Assembly: GCA_041608775.1 (NCBI GenBank)
Contig: JBFISC010000009.1
Coordinates: 1-31,537 of the forward strand
Direction: 5' to 3'
DNA: 31,537 bases
Origin: UBA7803 sp041608775
GTDB lineage: Bacteria > Pseudomonadota > Gammaproteobacteria > Pseudomonadales > Azotimanducaceae
Shown here piece by piece: positions 7,455 to 15,426 of the stretch. The notes under the pieces were generated by a model, which was not told the DNA's origin, did not search any database, and worked only from the letters and a program-made list of their open reading frames with translations. The position numbers and the translations under genes are program-made. How positions within the stretch are numbered: the stretch's first letter is position 1; each line of letters opens with the position of its first letter.

Positions 7455-8545
7455 TGAGACGCGCCGCGCTCACGCTCCTGCTCGGGTTTGCGAGCGCCGC
7501 TGGCACCGTCGCTGCGGCCACCGACGCCGCGGCAGGCCATGCCGTGATCCTGCTCTACCATCACGTCGCCGACAACACGCCCGCGAGCACGTCCGTCACG
7601 CCGGAGACGCTGACCGCGCATCTCGACCATCTGCAGGCGAACGACTACCGCGTGCTGCCGTTGAGCCGCATCATCCGGGCACTCACCGGCGCGGCCGAGG
7701 AAACGCTGCCTGCGCGCGCCGTGGCGATCACCTTCGACGACGCCTACCGATCGGTGTACACGAACGCGGCGCCGCGACTGGCTGCCCGCGGCTTGCCGTT
7801 TGCGGTCTTCGTCAGCACCGACTACATCGACCGAGGCTTCGGCGGCTACATGAACTGGGACCAGCTTCGCGATCTGGAGGCGCGAGGCGCAGAGATCGCC
7901 AACCACTCGCGCGCTCACGGCCACTACGTGCATCGCCGCGCCGGCGAGTCCGAGCAGGCCTGGCGCCGTCGCGTCGAGACGGACATTCGCGCCGCTCAGG
8001 CAGGCCTGGAGCGCGAGCTGGAGCACCCGCTCCAGGCCCTCGCCTATCCCTACGGCGAGTTCGACCCAGCGCTCACGGCGCTGACCGCCGAGCTGGGGCT
8101 GGTGGGCTTCGGCCAGCAGTCCGGCCCGGTGGGACCGGGCTCCGACCTGCAGGCGCTGCCCCGCTTCCCCATGGCGAGCGGTTATGCCGACATCGAGAGC
8201 CTGGCGGAGAAGCTCCGAACCCGACCGTTTCGAGTCGACGTCCGCTCTGACGTTGGCCCGGTGCTCGGCACGGACACGCCGCCGCCGACCCTGCGCCTGC
8301 GCCTGGCGGGCGACGATCCGCGCCTGGATGCGCTGTCATGCTTCGTGACCGGTCAGGGCGCTCCGGAGGTGCGCTGGATCGATCGGGCCCGAGGCGTGGT
8401 CGAGGTGACCGCCCGGGCGCCATTGCCCATCGGCCGGAGCAAGTACACGTGCACCGCGCCGTCCCGCGGGGCAGCCGGCAGCCACTACTGGTACAGCCAC
8501 CTGTGGATGAAGCCGCCGGGACCGGGCCGCTGGTACCCGGACTGA
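7454..8545 (+). CDS. Secreted polysaccharide deacetylase (CE4/NodB) with C-terminal extension
   Basis: This 363-residue exported protein has a signal peptide of about 21 residues (MRRAALTLLLGFASAAGTVA). The CE4 NodB fold follows: YHHV near 35, motif 1 ITFDDAY with Asp95-Asp96, motif 2 HSRAH with His151 and His155 as metal ligands, and YPYGEFD near 198, which replaces the classical RPP motif as in PgaB/IcaB-like enzymes. It would remove acetyl groups from N-acetylglucosamine polymers in the periplasm. After about residue 260 comes a further 100 residues, apparently beta-rich, with two cysteines (SCFVTG, YTCTAP) and an aromatic tail (SHYWYSHLWM). I do not recognise this tail. The gene shares the TGATG junction with the Bax-like gene. 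Confidence 0.87.
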   Translation: MRRAALTLLLGFASAAGTVAAATDAAAGHAVILLYHHVADNTPASTSVTPETLTAHLDHLQANDYRVLPLSRIIRALTGAAEETLPARAVAITFDDAYRSVYTNAAPRLAARGLPFAVFVSTDYIDRGFGGYMNWDQLRDLEARGAEIANHSRAHGHYVHRRAGESEQAWRRRVETDIRAAQAGLERELEHPLQALAYPYGEFDPALTALTAELGLVGFGQQSGPVGPGSDLQALPRFPMASGYADIESLAEKLRTRPFRVDVRSDVGPVLGTDTPPPTLRLRLAGDDPRLDALSCFVTGQGAPEVRWIDRARGVVEVTARAPLPIGRSKYTCTAPSRGAAGSHYWYSHLWMKPPGPGRWYPD

Positions 8546-8556
8546 GGAGACGGCAC

Positions 8557-9432
8557 TCAATCGGGGTAAAGGGGCGAAGACGCCTTCATGAAGCGCAGCA
8601 TCATGCGCTGGGTGGCCACCAGGGTCTCTCCCGAGTACGCGCGGGAGTCGAACCAGAGCGACTCGGTGCGCGGGCTTTCGGCAAGCGCCACGACCTCCGC
8701 CGTCACCCGATAGCGCTCTCCGATCAGCAGCGGGCCCGCGTGGTGGGCCACCTCGATGGCCCCGAACAGGCCCACCGCTTTGCCGACCTTATCCCGCAGG
8801 CCGCGCATGGGCACCCCCCAGAGGAGTTGAACCGCCGTGGACGGGGTGGCAACCGGGGTGCCCCAGGGCGAATCGCCGTCGTCGTACCAGCTCAACGGGT
8901 CGCTGATGGCTCCGGCTGCGTACCGCGCGCGCTGGAGTTCACCATCCAGCAGCTGATGCCACTCCCCCAGCGGCTCGCCCGGCGTCAGCTTCCGGAGAAT
9001 TCGCAGCTGCGCCGGCGACGCCGGACGCAGATCGCGGGTTCGCAGCGCGGATTTCGAGTGATCGCCCAGCGACGCGGTGCCGTCTGCCACCGCCAGCCCA
9101 TCCTCGCGCCGCAGCCAGACCTGGACCTGGCGATCCCCGGTGGGCACCTCACAGATGGCCTGAACCCGCTCGCCGTCGGTCGTGGCGTTACGGAAAAAGA
9201 GCGACAGCGCGCCGCGTTCGAACCAGCGTTTGCCGTATTCCTCCGCCAGCAGCGCCGCGCATTGATCCATGTGCACGCTGCCCGCGACGGTGCCGCCCCG
9301 GAACCCGAGTCCGGTGGCGGTAGCATCGTCGTGGATGCTGCCGGCGCCGGCGTCCGCCGACCAGTTGCGGGCGGCCCAGAACGGTCGTGCCGACGTGGGG
9401 CCCCGGCCACCGGGCCCATTCGCTTGCTCCAT
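8557..9432 (-). CDS. MaoC-like / hotdog-fold protein, probable acyl-CoA hydratase or thioesterase
   Basis: This 291-residue protein has two hotdog-like halves. The first includes GFRGGTVAGSVHMDQCAALL, which fits the turn into the long central helix of a MaoC-type fold. The second half ends with VAHHAGPLLIGERYRVTAEVV and a C-terminal strand. Proteins of this type act on acyl-CoA thioesters as hydratases or thioesterases. The catalytic residues are not clear enough to choose. The ATG at 9430-9432 was selected over a start at 9462 because GGGGAG sits about 5 nt upstream. The gene is divergent from the acyl-CoA carboxylase, sharing a 107-bp gap, which suggests a common acyl-CoA theme. It converges on the deacetylase gene with only 11 bp between stops. 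Confidence 0.68.
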   Translation of the reverse strand: MEQANGPGGRGPTSARPFWAARNWSADAGAGSIHDDATATGLGFRGGTVAGSVHMDQCAALLAEEYGKRWFERGALSLFFRNATTDGERVQAICEVPTGDRQVQVWLRREDGLAVADGTASLGDHSKSALRTRDLRPASPAQLRILRKLTPGEPLGEWHQLLDGELQRARYAAGAISDPLSWYDDGDSPWGTPVATPSTAVQLLWGVPMRGLRDKVGKAVGLFGAIEVAHHAGPLLIGERYRVTAEVVALAESPRTESLWFDSRAYSGETLVATQRMMLRFMKASSPLYPD

Positions 9433-9460
9433 ACGTCTCCCCTCAGCGACGCACCCGGGC

Positions 9461-9490
9461 ATGCTATGCGAAATCCCATACCCGCGTCAG
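9461..9490 (-). promoter_or_regulatory. Candidate promoter of the MaoC-like gene with overlapping inverted repeat
   Basis: On the minus strand CTGACG (9485-9490) and TAGCAT (9461-9466) are spaced by 18 bp, giving a leader of about 22 nt. The short inverted repeat GCATGCTATGC (9459-9469) covers the -10 box and could bind a repressor. No equally good promoter is seen for the divergent carboxylase gene. Confidence 0.35.
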
Positions 9491-9539
9491 GTTCTTCTCC
9501 GGTAACCTCCACCGTTCGCAGAAGAGATCGACCGGGACC

Positions 9540-12500
9540 ATGTACAACCGCCTGCTGATCGCCAACCGCGGCGAGATCGCCATCCGCATCGCCGATGCCG
9601 CAGCGAGTCTCGGCGTCGAGACCGTGGCCATCCACACCGCCGACGACGTCGCCTCGCTGCACGTGACCCGAGCCGACCGCGCCGTCGCGCTGCCGGGCAG
9701 CGGACCGGCCGGCTACCTTGACGCCGCCGCGATCATAGAGCTGGCCCGCGCTTCGGGCTGCGACTCGGTGCATCCAGGCTACGGCTTTCTCGCCGAGAGC
9801 TGGAACTTCGCCACGGCGGTGCGCGATGCCGGCCTCACTTTCATCGGCCCGCGACCGGAAATCCTCGAGCGCTTCGGCCACAAGATTACTGCCCGCGCCC
9901 TGGCGGCGGCCTGCGGCGTCGCCGTGCTGCCTGGCACCGACGGTCCAACCGACCTGGAGATGGCGCGCGGATTCTTCAGCGAGTTGCCCTCGGGGGCCGC
10001 CATGGTGATCAAGGCCGTGGCCGGCGGCGGCGGCCGCGGCATGCGCATCGTCCGCACTGCCGACGCCTTGCCCGCGGCGTTCGAGCGCTGCGCCTCCGAG
10101 GCCAGAGCCGCCTTCGGCAACGACGACCTGTACGTGGAACGGCTGGTCGAGCGCGCGCGCCACCTGGAGGTGCAGGTGCTCGGCGATCACGCCGGTGACG
10201 TCAGCCACCTCTGGGAGCGGGAGTGCACCCTCCAGCGCCGGCATCAGAAACTCGTAGAGCTGGCGCCGAGCCCGGCGTTGAGCCCCGGGCAGCGGGACGC
10301 GCTGATCGACGCCGCGCTGACGCTGGCGCAGCACGTGGGCTACGACAACGTGGGCACGATGGAGTTTCTGATCGACGATGCCGTGCCGGCGGCCGGTCCG
10401 GTTTTCATCGAGGCCAACGCCCGGCTTCAGGTGGAACACACCGTCACCGAGGAGATCACCGGCGTGGATCTGGTGCGCACCCAGCTCGCGCTGGCCGCGG
10501 GCGCAACCCTGAGCGAGCTCGGCCTCGATCGCCGCCAGGTGCCTGCGCCCCGGGGCCGAGCGCTGCAGGCCCGGGTGAACATGGAGACCATGCAGGAAGA
10601 CGGCAGCACCCGACCGGCCGGCGGCACTCTGCGCTCGTTTCAGGTGCCAACCGGAAGCGGCGTTCGGGTCGAGACGGCGGGGTACCCCGGCTACACCCCC
10701 AGCCCTTCCTTCGACTCGCTGCTGGCCAAGATCGTGGTGCATCAGCCGGATCAGGACACGGCGGCCCTGCTGCGACGGGCGGACCGGGCGCTCGCCGGAT
10801 TCATGATCGACGGGGTGCCCACCAACCGGGACTTTCTCCGCGCCCTGATCGGCAGTGAAGCCGTCCGCGACGGTGCGATCTACACCCGCTTCGTCGAAGA
10901 CCACGTCGCGGACCTGGTGCGGGCGATGCCGGAGCCCCAGGCGGCGCAGCCCGCCTCGGCGGAGGCGCCGCCGCCGGCCAGGCCGGTGGCCGCGCTCGAG
11001 CCGGGTCTTGATGCCGTCCCAGCGCCCATGCTCGGGACCGTGGTGAGCGTGTCCGTGCACCCGGGCGACCGGGTGCGCGCCGGTCAGGAGCTGATGATCA
11101 TGGAGGCCATGAAAATGGAGCACGTGATCACGGCCGGCGTCGGCGGCACCGTACGGCAGATCCTCGCCGGTCCCGGCGACACCGTGCACGACGGCCAGAC
11201 GCTGCTCGGGATTGAAGCCGGCGACGTCGACGGCAGCGCCGCCGCGGCGTCTGGCGGGTTCGATCTGGATGTCATCCGTCCAGATCTCGACGAAGCCATC
11301 CGGCGCCACGCCTACGGGCTCGACGAGAACCGACCCGAGGCCGTCGCCCGGCGGCACGCCCGGGGCAGCCGAACCGCACGGGAAAACATCGCCGATCTGG
11401 TGGATCCGGATTCGTTCGTCGAGTACGGGCCGCTGATGATCGCCGCGCAACGACGGCGGCGTTCCATCCAGGATCTGATGGAGAAGACCTCGGGCGACGG
11501 TATGGTCGCCGGCGTGGGGAAAGTGAACGGCTCGCTGTTTCCAGAGGCGCGGGCCCGGGTCATCGCCATGTCCTACGACTACATGGTGCTGGCCGGAACC
11601 CAGGGCCACATGAACCACCTGAAGAAGGACCGGCTGTTCGAGCTGGCAGAGCATCACCGGTTGCCGGTGGTGCTGTTTGCCGAAGGCGGTGGCGGCCGGC
11701 CGGGGGACACCGACGGCACCGGGGTCGCCGGACTCGATTGCTATGCCTTCAACTACTTCGCCCGCCTGTCCGGGCTGGTGCCTCTGATCGGCATCACCAA
11801 CGGCTACTGTTTTGCCGGCAACGCCGCCCTGCTCGGCTGTTGCGACGTGATCATCGCCACCGAAGGCTCCAACATCGGCATGGGCGGCCCGGCCATGGTG
11901 GAAGGCGGCGGGCTGGGCGTGTTCGCGCCCGACGAGATCGGCCCCATGAGCGTGCAGGTGGGCAACGGCGTCGTCGACGTGGCGGTGGCGGACGAGGCCG
12001 AGGCAGTCCAGGTCGCCAAGCGGTACCTCGGCTATTTCCAGGGGCGGGTCGACAGCTGGCAGTGCGAGGACCAGCGCGCCCTGCGTCATCTGATTCCGGA
12101 GAACCGGCTGCGCGTCTACGACGTGCGCCGGGTCATCGATACCCTGGCCGACTGCGGCTCGGTGCTCGAGCTGCGGCCCCACTACGGCGACGGCATGATC
12201 ACGGTGCTGGCCCGGGTCGAAGGCCGCCCCATCGGTATCGTCGCAAACAACCCGACCCACCTGGGCGGCGCCATCGACAGCATCGGCGCTGACAAGGCCG
12301 CGCGCTTCATGCAGCTGTGTGACGCCTTCGACGTGCCGCTGCTGTTCCTCTGCGACACGCCCGGGTTCATGGTCGGCCCGGAAGCGGAGAAGAGCGCCCA
12401 GGTACGCCGCTTCGCCCGCATGTTCGTGGTCGGCGCCAATGTCAGCGTGCCCTTCTTCACCATCGTGCTGCGCAAGGGTTACGGCCTAGGGGCCCAGGCC

Positions 12501-12830
12501 ATGGCCGGCGGTAGCTTCAAGGTACCCATGTTCACCGTGTCCTGGCCCACAGGCGAGTTCGGAGGCATGGGCCTCGAAGGTGCGGTGAAGCTGGGATATC
12601 GGAACGAGCTCGCCGCCATCGAAGACCCCGAGGAGCGCGAGCGCAGCTATCAGGAAATGGTGCAGCGCATGTACGACCGGGGCAAAGGCGTGAGCATGGC
12701 TCAGGCGTTCGAGATCGACGACGTCATCGACCCAGCGGAATCACGCCGCTGGATCACCATGGCGCTGGAAAGTGCGCCTGCGCCGCTGCCCCGTGCCGGC
12801 AAGAAACGCCAGCACGTCGACACCTGGTAG
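9540..12830 (+). CDS. Single-chain biotin-dependent acyl-CoA carboxylase (BC-BCCP-CT fusion)
   Basis: This 1096-residue protein joins every part of an acyl-CoA carboxylase. Biotin carboxylase fills about 1-450, starting at MYNRLLIANRGEIAIRIA and including the glycine-rich GGGGRGMRI and NARLQVEHTVTE. A biotinyl domain has MEAMKMEHV with the biotinylated Lys525. A full carboxyltransferase fills about 570-1096, with FAEGGGGRPGDTD, LCDTPGFMVGP and GYGLGAQAMAGGS. The layout matches the single-chain long-chain acyl-CoA carboxylases known from mycobacteria and some proteobacteria. The substrate may be acetyl-, propionyl- or longer acyl-CoA and cannot be settled here. The ATG at 9540 begins exactly at the conserved BC N-terminus. 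A thioredoxin gene follows after 14 bp and is probably co-transcribed. Confidence 0.93.
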   Translation: MYNRLLIANRGEIAIRIADAAASLGVETVAIHTADDVASLHVTRADRAVALPGSGPAGYLDAAAIIELARASGCDSVHPGYGFLAESWNFATAVRDAGLTFIGPRPEILERFGHKITARALAAACGVAVLPGTDGPTDLEMARGFFSELPSGAAMVIKAVAGGGGRGMRIVRTADALPAAFERCASEARAAFGNDDLYVERLVERARHLEVQVLGDHAGDVSHLWERECTLQRRHQKLVELAPSPALSPGQRDALIDAALTLAQHVGYDNVGTMEFLIDDAVPAAGPVFIEANARLQVEHTVTEEITGVDLVRTQLALAAGATLSELGLDRRQVPAPRGRALQARVNMETMQEDGSTRPAGGTLRSFQVPTGSGVRVETAGYPGYTPSPSFDSLLAKIVVHQPDQDTAALLRRADRALAGFMIDGVPTNRDFLRALIGSEAVRDGAIYTRFVEDHVADLVRAMPEPQAAQPASAEAPPPARPVAALEPGLDAVPAPMLGTVVSVSVHPGDRVRAGQELMIMEAMKMEHVITAGVGGTVRQILAGPGDTVHDGQTLLGIEAGDVDGSAAAASGGFDLDVIRPDLDEAIRRHAYGLDENRPEAVARRHARGSRTARENIADLVDPDSFVEYGPLMIAAQRRRRSIQDLMEKTSGDGMVAGVGKVNGSLFPEARARVIAMSYDYMVLAGTQGHMNHLKKDRLFELAEHHRLPVVLFAEGGGGRPGDTDGTGVAGLDCYAFNYFARLSGLVPLIGITNGYCFAGNAALLGCCDVIIATEGSNIGMGGPAMVEGGGLGVFAPDEIGPMSVQVGNGVVDVAVADEAEAVQVAKRYLGYFQGRVDSWQCEDQRALRHLIPENRLRVYDVRRVIDTLADCGSVLELRPHYGDGMITVLARVEGRPIGIVANNPTHLGGAIDSIGADKAARFMQLCDAFDVPLLFLCDTPGFMVGPEAEKSAQVRRFARMFVVGANVSVPFFTIVLRKGYGLGAQAMAGGSFKVPMFTVSWPTGEFGGMGLEGAVKLGYRNELAAIEDPEERERSYQEMVQRMYDRGKGVSMAQAFEIDDVIDPAESRRWITMALESAPAPLPRAGKKRQHVDTW

Positions 12831-12844
12831 CCGGGAGAAAGACA

Positions 12845-13165
12845 TTGACCTACAGCGCGCAGGCTCTGAGCCGGGAGCAGATTGACACCCTGAGGGGCGC
12901 GACGGTGCTCAACTTCGGCACCAACTGGTGTGGCCACTGCAAGGCCGCGGCGCCGATCATCGCGGCCGCGCTGGCCGGCCACCCGAAGGTGCGCCATCTC
13001 GCAGTCGAGGACGGCAAAGGCCGACCGCTGGGGCGCAGCTTCGGCGTCAAGCTCTGGCCGACCCTGATCTTCCTCGAGGACGGCAACGAGATCGCACGGC
13101 TGCTCCGTCCCACCGGTACGGATAGCATCGAAGAATGCCTCGCCCGCATCGAGCCACCGGCCTGA
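12845..13165 (+). CDS. Thioredoxin-family protein
   Basis: This 106-residue thioredoxin fold has the active site NWCGHCKAA at about residues 27-35, with Cys29 and Cys32, and the cis-proline segment KLWPTLIFLEDG. It should be a cytosolic dithiol reductant; no signal peptide or membrane segment is visible. WCGHC rather than WCGPC resembles the PDI-type active site and implies a less reducing potential than TrxA. The start is a TTG at 12845, chosen because GGGAGA (12833-12838) lies 6 nt upstream and the frame has no earlier start after the carboxylase stop. Its position right after the carboxylase suggests shared transcription. It converges on the methyltransferase gene with a 7-bp gap. Confidence 0.85.
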   Translation: MTYSAQALSREQIDTLRGATVLNFGTNWCGHCKAAAPIIAAALAGHPKVRHLAVEDGKGRPLGRSFGVKLWPTLIFLEDGNEIARLLRPTGTDSIEECLARIEPPA

Positions 13166-13172
13166 GCCGAGC

Positions 13173-13970
13173 TCACGCCACCGCGCGGAACAGAATCCGG
13201 CGGTCCTGCCACGGCAGCGGCGCCCGCTGCTCGCCGAACGCCAGCACCGTGATCTCGCGAAACCCGGCGACCCGGAGCATCAGCTCGATCTCACGCTTGA
13301 AATAGAGATCGATGTGAATGGTGCTCGTCTCCACCGCCACTTCGGCCCCGTCCACGTAGTGACTCGCCCGGATCTCGAGGGTCGTCGTCTGCTCCAGCGG
13401 ATCGAACGCGAGCTGCCGGGTGCGCAGCTCCAGCTCGGTGCCGTCCGCGGCACGCCGACGGTCACCGTGGGACGGCCACGGCCGCGGCAGCTGCGGAGCT
13501 TCCACCCAGGAAATCCAGCCGCGCGGGTGCTCCAGGTTCGGCAGATGGTGGTCCATCAGCAGCAGCCCGCCGGGCTCCAGATGCCGATGCAGGCGCCGCA
13601 GACCCTCGAGGTCCGCGGCGCGGTCGACGCCGAGCCCGAACGCGCCGCACACCAGCGCCGTGCGGTAGCGGCGCGGCAGCTCGAGCTCGTGCATGGCGAG
13701 GGGGTAGAGGGCGGCGGACAGTCCCTCCCCGGCCAGCCGCCGGGCGCACCAGTCGAGCATGTCCGCGGACGCATCGCTGCCGTCCACGTCGACGCCGGCA
13801 CGCGCCAGCGGCAGCAGCAGGCGACCGGTGCCGCAGCCGGCGTCCAGCACCGGCTCACCGGCAGCCGCGATGGCGTCGCGAAAGACCTCGACGTCGTCGC
13901 CGCCCTCGTTGAACTCGGCCCACCACCGGGCGACCAGGCCGTGATGCCACGTGCGCACCGAGCTACTCAT
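13173..13970 (-). CDS. Class I SAM-dependent methyltransferase
   Basis: This 265-residue protein has a Rossmann-fold methyltransferase core. Motif I is PVLDAGCGTGRLLLPLARAG near residue 40, the acidic end of strand 2 is VDVDGSDAS, and motif IV/post-IV is seen at HLEPGGLLLMDHH. The C-terminal part carries an antiparallel strand pattern (TSTIHIDLYFKREIELMLRVAGF) common in small-molecule methyltransferases. The substrate is unknown. The ATG overlaps the stop of the upstream glycosyltransferase-like gene by ATGA (13967-13970), so the two are coupled. It is the last gene of a three-gene minus-strand run. Confidence 0.82.
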   Translation of the reverse strand: MSSSVRTWHHGLVARWWAEFNEGGDDVEVFRDAIAAAGEPVLDAGCGTGRLLLPLARAGVDVDGSDASADMLDWCARRLAGEGLSAALYPLAMHELELPRRYRTALVCGAFGLGVDRAADLEGLRRLHRHLEPGGLLLMDHHLPNLEHPRGWISWVEAPQLPRPWPSHGDRRRAADGTELELRTRQLAFDPLEQTTTLEIRASHYVDGAEVAVETSTIHIDLYFKREIELMLRVAGFREITVLAFGEQRAPLPWQDRRILFRAVA

Positions 13971-14764
13971 GGGTCGTCCGTCATCGAGGCTGAGGATCGA
14001 TCATACCCCTCACCGGCGAGCGCGGCGGGCTCGCTCAGCAGCCGCTCGATCACCGCCTCGATCTCGGCGACCTCGAGCTCGCTGCCGACCAGCGAGCCGC
14101 ACAGGTTCACCGCCGCCACCGGCTCCGGCGAGCGGATCCGGAACCGGTCCAGCGCCTGCCCGCCGCCGGCAAGCAGGTCCCGGGCGACGGCCGGGCTGAG
14201 CATGCCGGCGCGCTCGGCCACCGGGCAGCCGATCAGGTTGTGCAGCGCGGTGAGCAGCTTCGGTCCCAGCAGCTGCGGCGCCATGGGGCCATCGTGGGCA
14301 CGAAGGATGCGCTCCGCCGCGTGGCGGTAGAAGTCCAGAAACGGATTCCCGGCGCGGAACAGCAGGAACGCGTTGTGCACCTTGACGTAGTCACGCAGCC
14401 GCCCGCCCTGACGCTGAATCCAGACCTCGCGGCCGAGCGCGTAGTCGTCCGACGGAACCCGCAGCAACGCTGGGTCGAACACGAGGGTATCCGCATCGCA
14501 CCAGATCACCGAGCGGTACCCCTCCGTCAGCGCCGCGCCCATCGCGCCGAGGCGCGCCAGGTCCGCGGCGATCACCGGCCGCCGCTTCAGCTTGTCGCGC
14601 AGGTCTGGCGCCAGGTGGTCGAACAACGCATCGTCGACGAGACGGTAGGCGAAGCCGCCGCCATGGGCCCACGCCCGGACCGAGTCGAGGCACGGCTGCA
14701 GCCACCGGGCCGGCAGCGGTTGGCGATGTGACTGCAGCACAAGCGTGTCCGACCGGGCGCTCAC
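13967..14764 (-). CDS. Putative GT-A-type glycosyltransferase
   Basis: This 265-residue protein carries YRSVIWCDADTLVFDPALL, a DxD-type motif (Asp-Ala-Asp) that in GT-A glycosyltransferases holds the metal and nucleotide sugar. The stretch KVHNAFLLFRAGNPFLDFY downstream resembles galactosyltransferase/GMA12-like enzymes. No membrane helix is seen, so it would be cytosolic or peripheral. A GTG start at 14762-14764 is chosen because it lies 4 bp after the upstream methyltransferase stop. The longer frame to 14908 is antisense-like, Trp/Arg-rich and non-conserved. No strong ribosome-binding site is visible, which fits translational coupling. Family assignment rests on the one motif and general look, so confidence is moderate. 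Confidence 0.6.
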   Translation of the reverse strand: MSARSDTLVLQSHRQPLPARWLQPCLDSVRAWAHGGGFAYRLVDDALFDHLAPDLRDKLKRRPVIAADLARLGAMGAALTEGYRSVIWCDADTLVFDPALLRVPSDDYALGREVWIQRQGGRLRDYVKVHNAFLLFRAGNPFLDFYRHAAERILRAHDGPMAPQLLGPKLLTALHNLIGCPVAERAGMLSPAVARDLLAGGGQALDRFRIRSPEPVAAVNLCGSLVGSELEVAEIEAVIERLLSEPAALAGEGYDRSSASMTDDP

Positions 14765-14768
14765 CGAG

Positions 14769-15392
14769 TCAGCCGATGGGGTAGCGCCGGCCGGCCACCA
14801 GCCGCACCAGCGCCACAGCGCGGCCGTCCGGGTCCTGGGTGAGGCCTTCCCAGTACTCGGCCAGCTCCAGGTTCGCCACGGCGGCACGAAGCTCCCCAGG
14901 GCGGGCACGGAAGTTCGGATCGCGGGGGCCGATCACCGGCTGCTCCGAAGCAAGGTGCGCCTCGCAGATCAGACAGCCGCCCGGGGTCAGCCGGTCGGCG
15001 GCCGCCGTCACCAGCGACAGGTCGAGGTAGCGGACCACCACGACCAGGTCGTAGTCCGGCAGACGCCGCGGCAGGCCGTGATCGAGGTCGTGCTCGATCC
15101 AGGAGATCTGCAGGCCCCGGGCCCGGCCGTCGCGCTCACCGCGCGCCAGCGCCTCCGCGGAGATGTCCAGCGCGTCCACCTGATAGCCAAGCCCGGCCAG
15201 GTAGAGGGCATTCCTGCCGGCGCCGCAGGCGAGGTCCAGGGCCCTGAGCGGAACACCGTCCCCGGCTACCGCCCGCTGGGTCGCGAGGATCTCCGGCACG
15301 TGCGCGACCAGCAGCTCGCTGGCATGGGTGCGGTCGACATAGGCTCCCTGCCGGTACCGTTCCTCCCACTTGTCACGATCCGAGCCGCTCAT
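14769..15392 (-). CDS. TehB-like SAM-dependent methyltransferase
   Basis: This 207-residue protein opens with DKWEERYRQGAY, a sequence common at the start of TehB/thiopurine-type methyltransferases. Motif I, RALDLACGAGRNALYLAGLG, follows near residue 50, then VDALDISAEAL. The IEHDLDHGLP and YDLVVVVRYLD blocks follow the usual order. TehB-type enzymes methylate tellurite, selenite or small organics; no substrate is inferred here. The ATG at 15390-15392 is the natural start. It lies 34 bp downstream of the glycerol-importer binding-protein gene on the same strand, with no obvious terminator between them, so read-through from that operon is possible. Confidence 0.82.
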   Translation of the reverse strand: MSGSDRDKWEERYRQGAYVDRTHASELLVAHVPEILATQRAVAGDGVPLRALDLACGAGRNALYLAGLGYQVDALDISAEALARGERDGRARGLQISWIEHDLDHGLPRRLPDYDLVVVVRYLDLSLVTAAADRLTPGGCLICEAHLASEQPVIGPRDPNFRARPGELRAAVANLELAEYWEGLTQDPDGRAVALVRLVAGRRYPIG

Positions 15393-15426
15393 GGCCCGAC
15401 GCTACTACAGTTCCGGGGCCGGCGCC

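Noticed and set aside
8985..12260. A 1091-codon open frame on the minus strand, antisense to the acyl-CoA carboxylase
   Set aside because: It mirrors a highly conserved gene in very GC-rich DNA, is His/Arg/Gln-rich with no recognisable domain, and overlaps the MaoC-like gene. It is a composition artefact.
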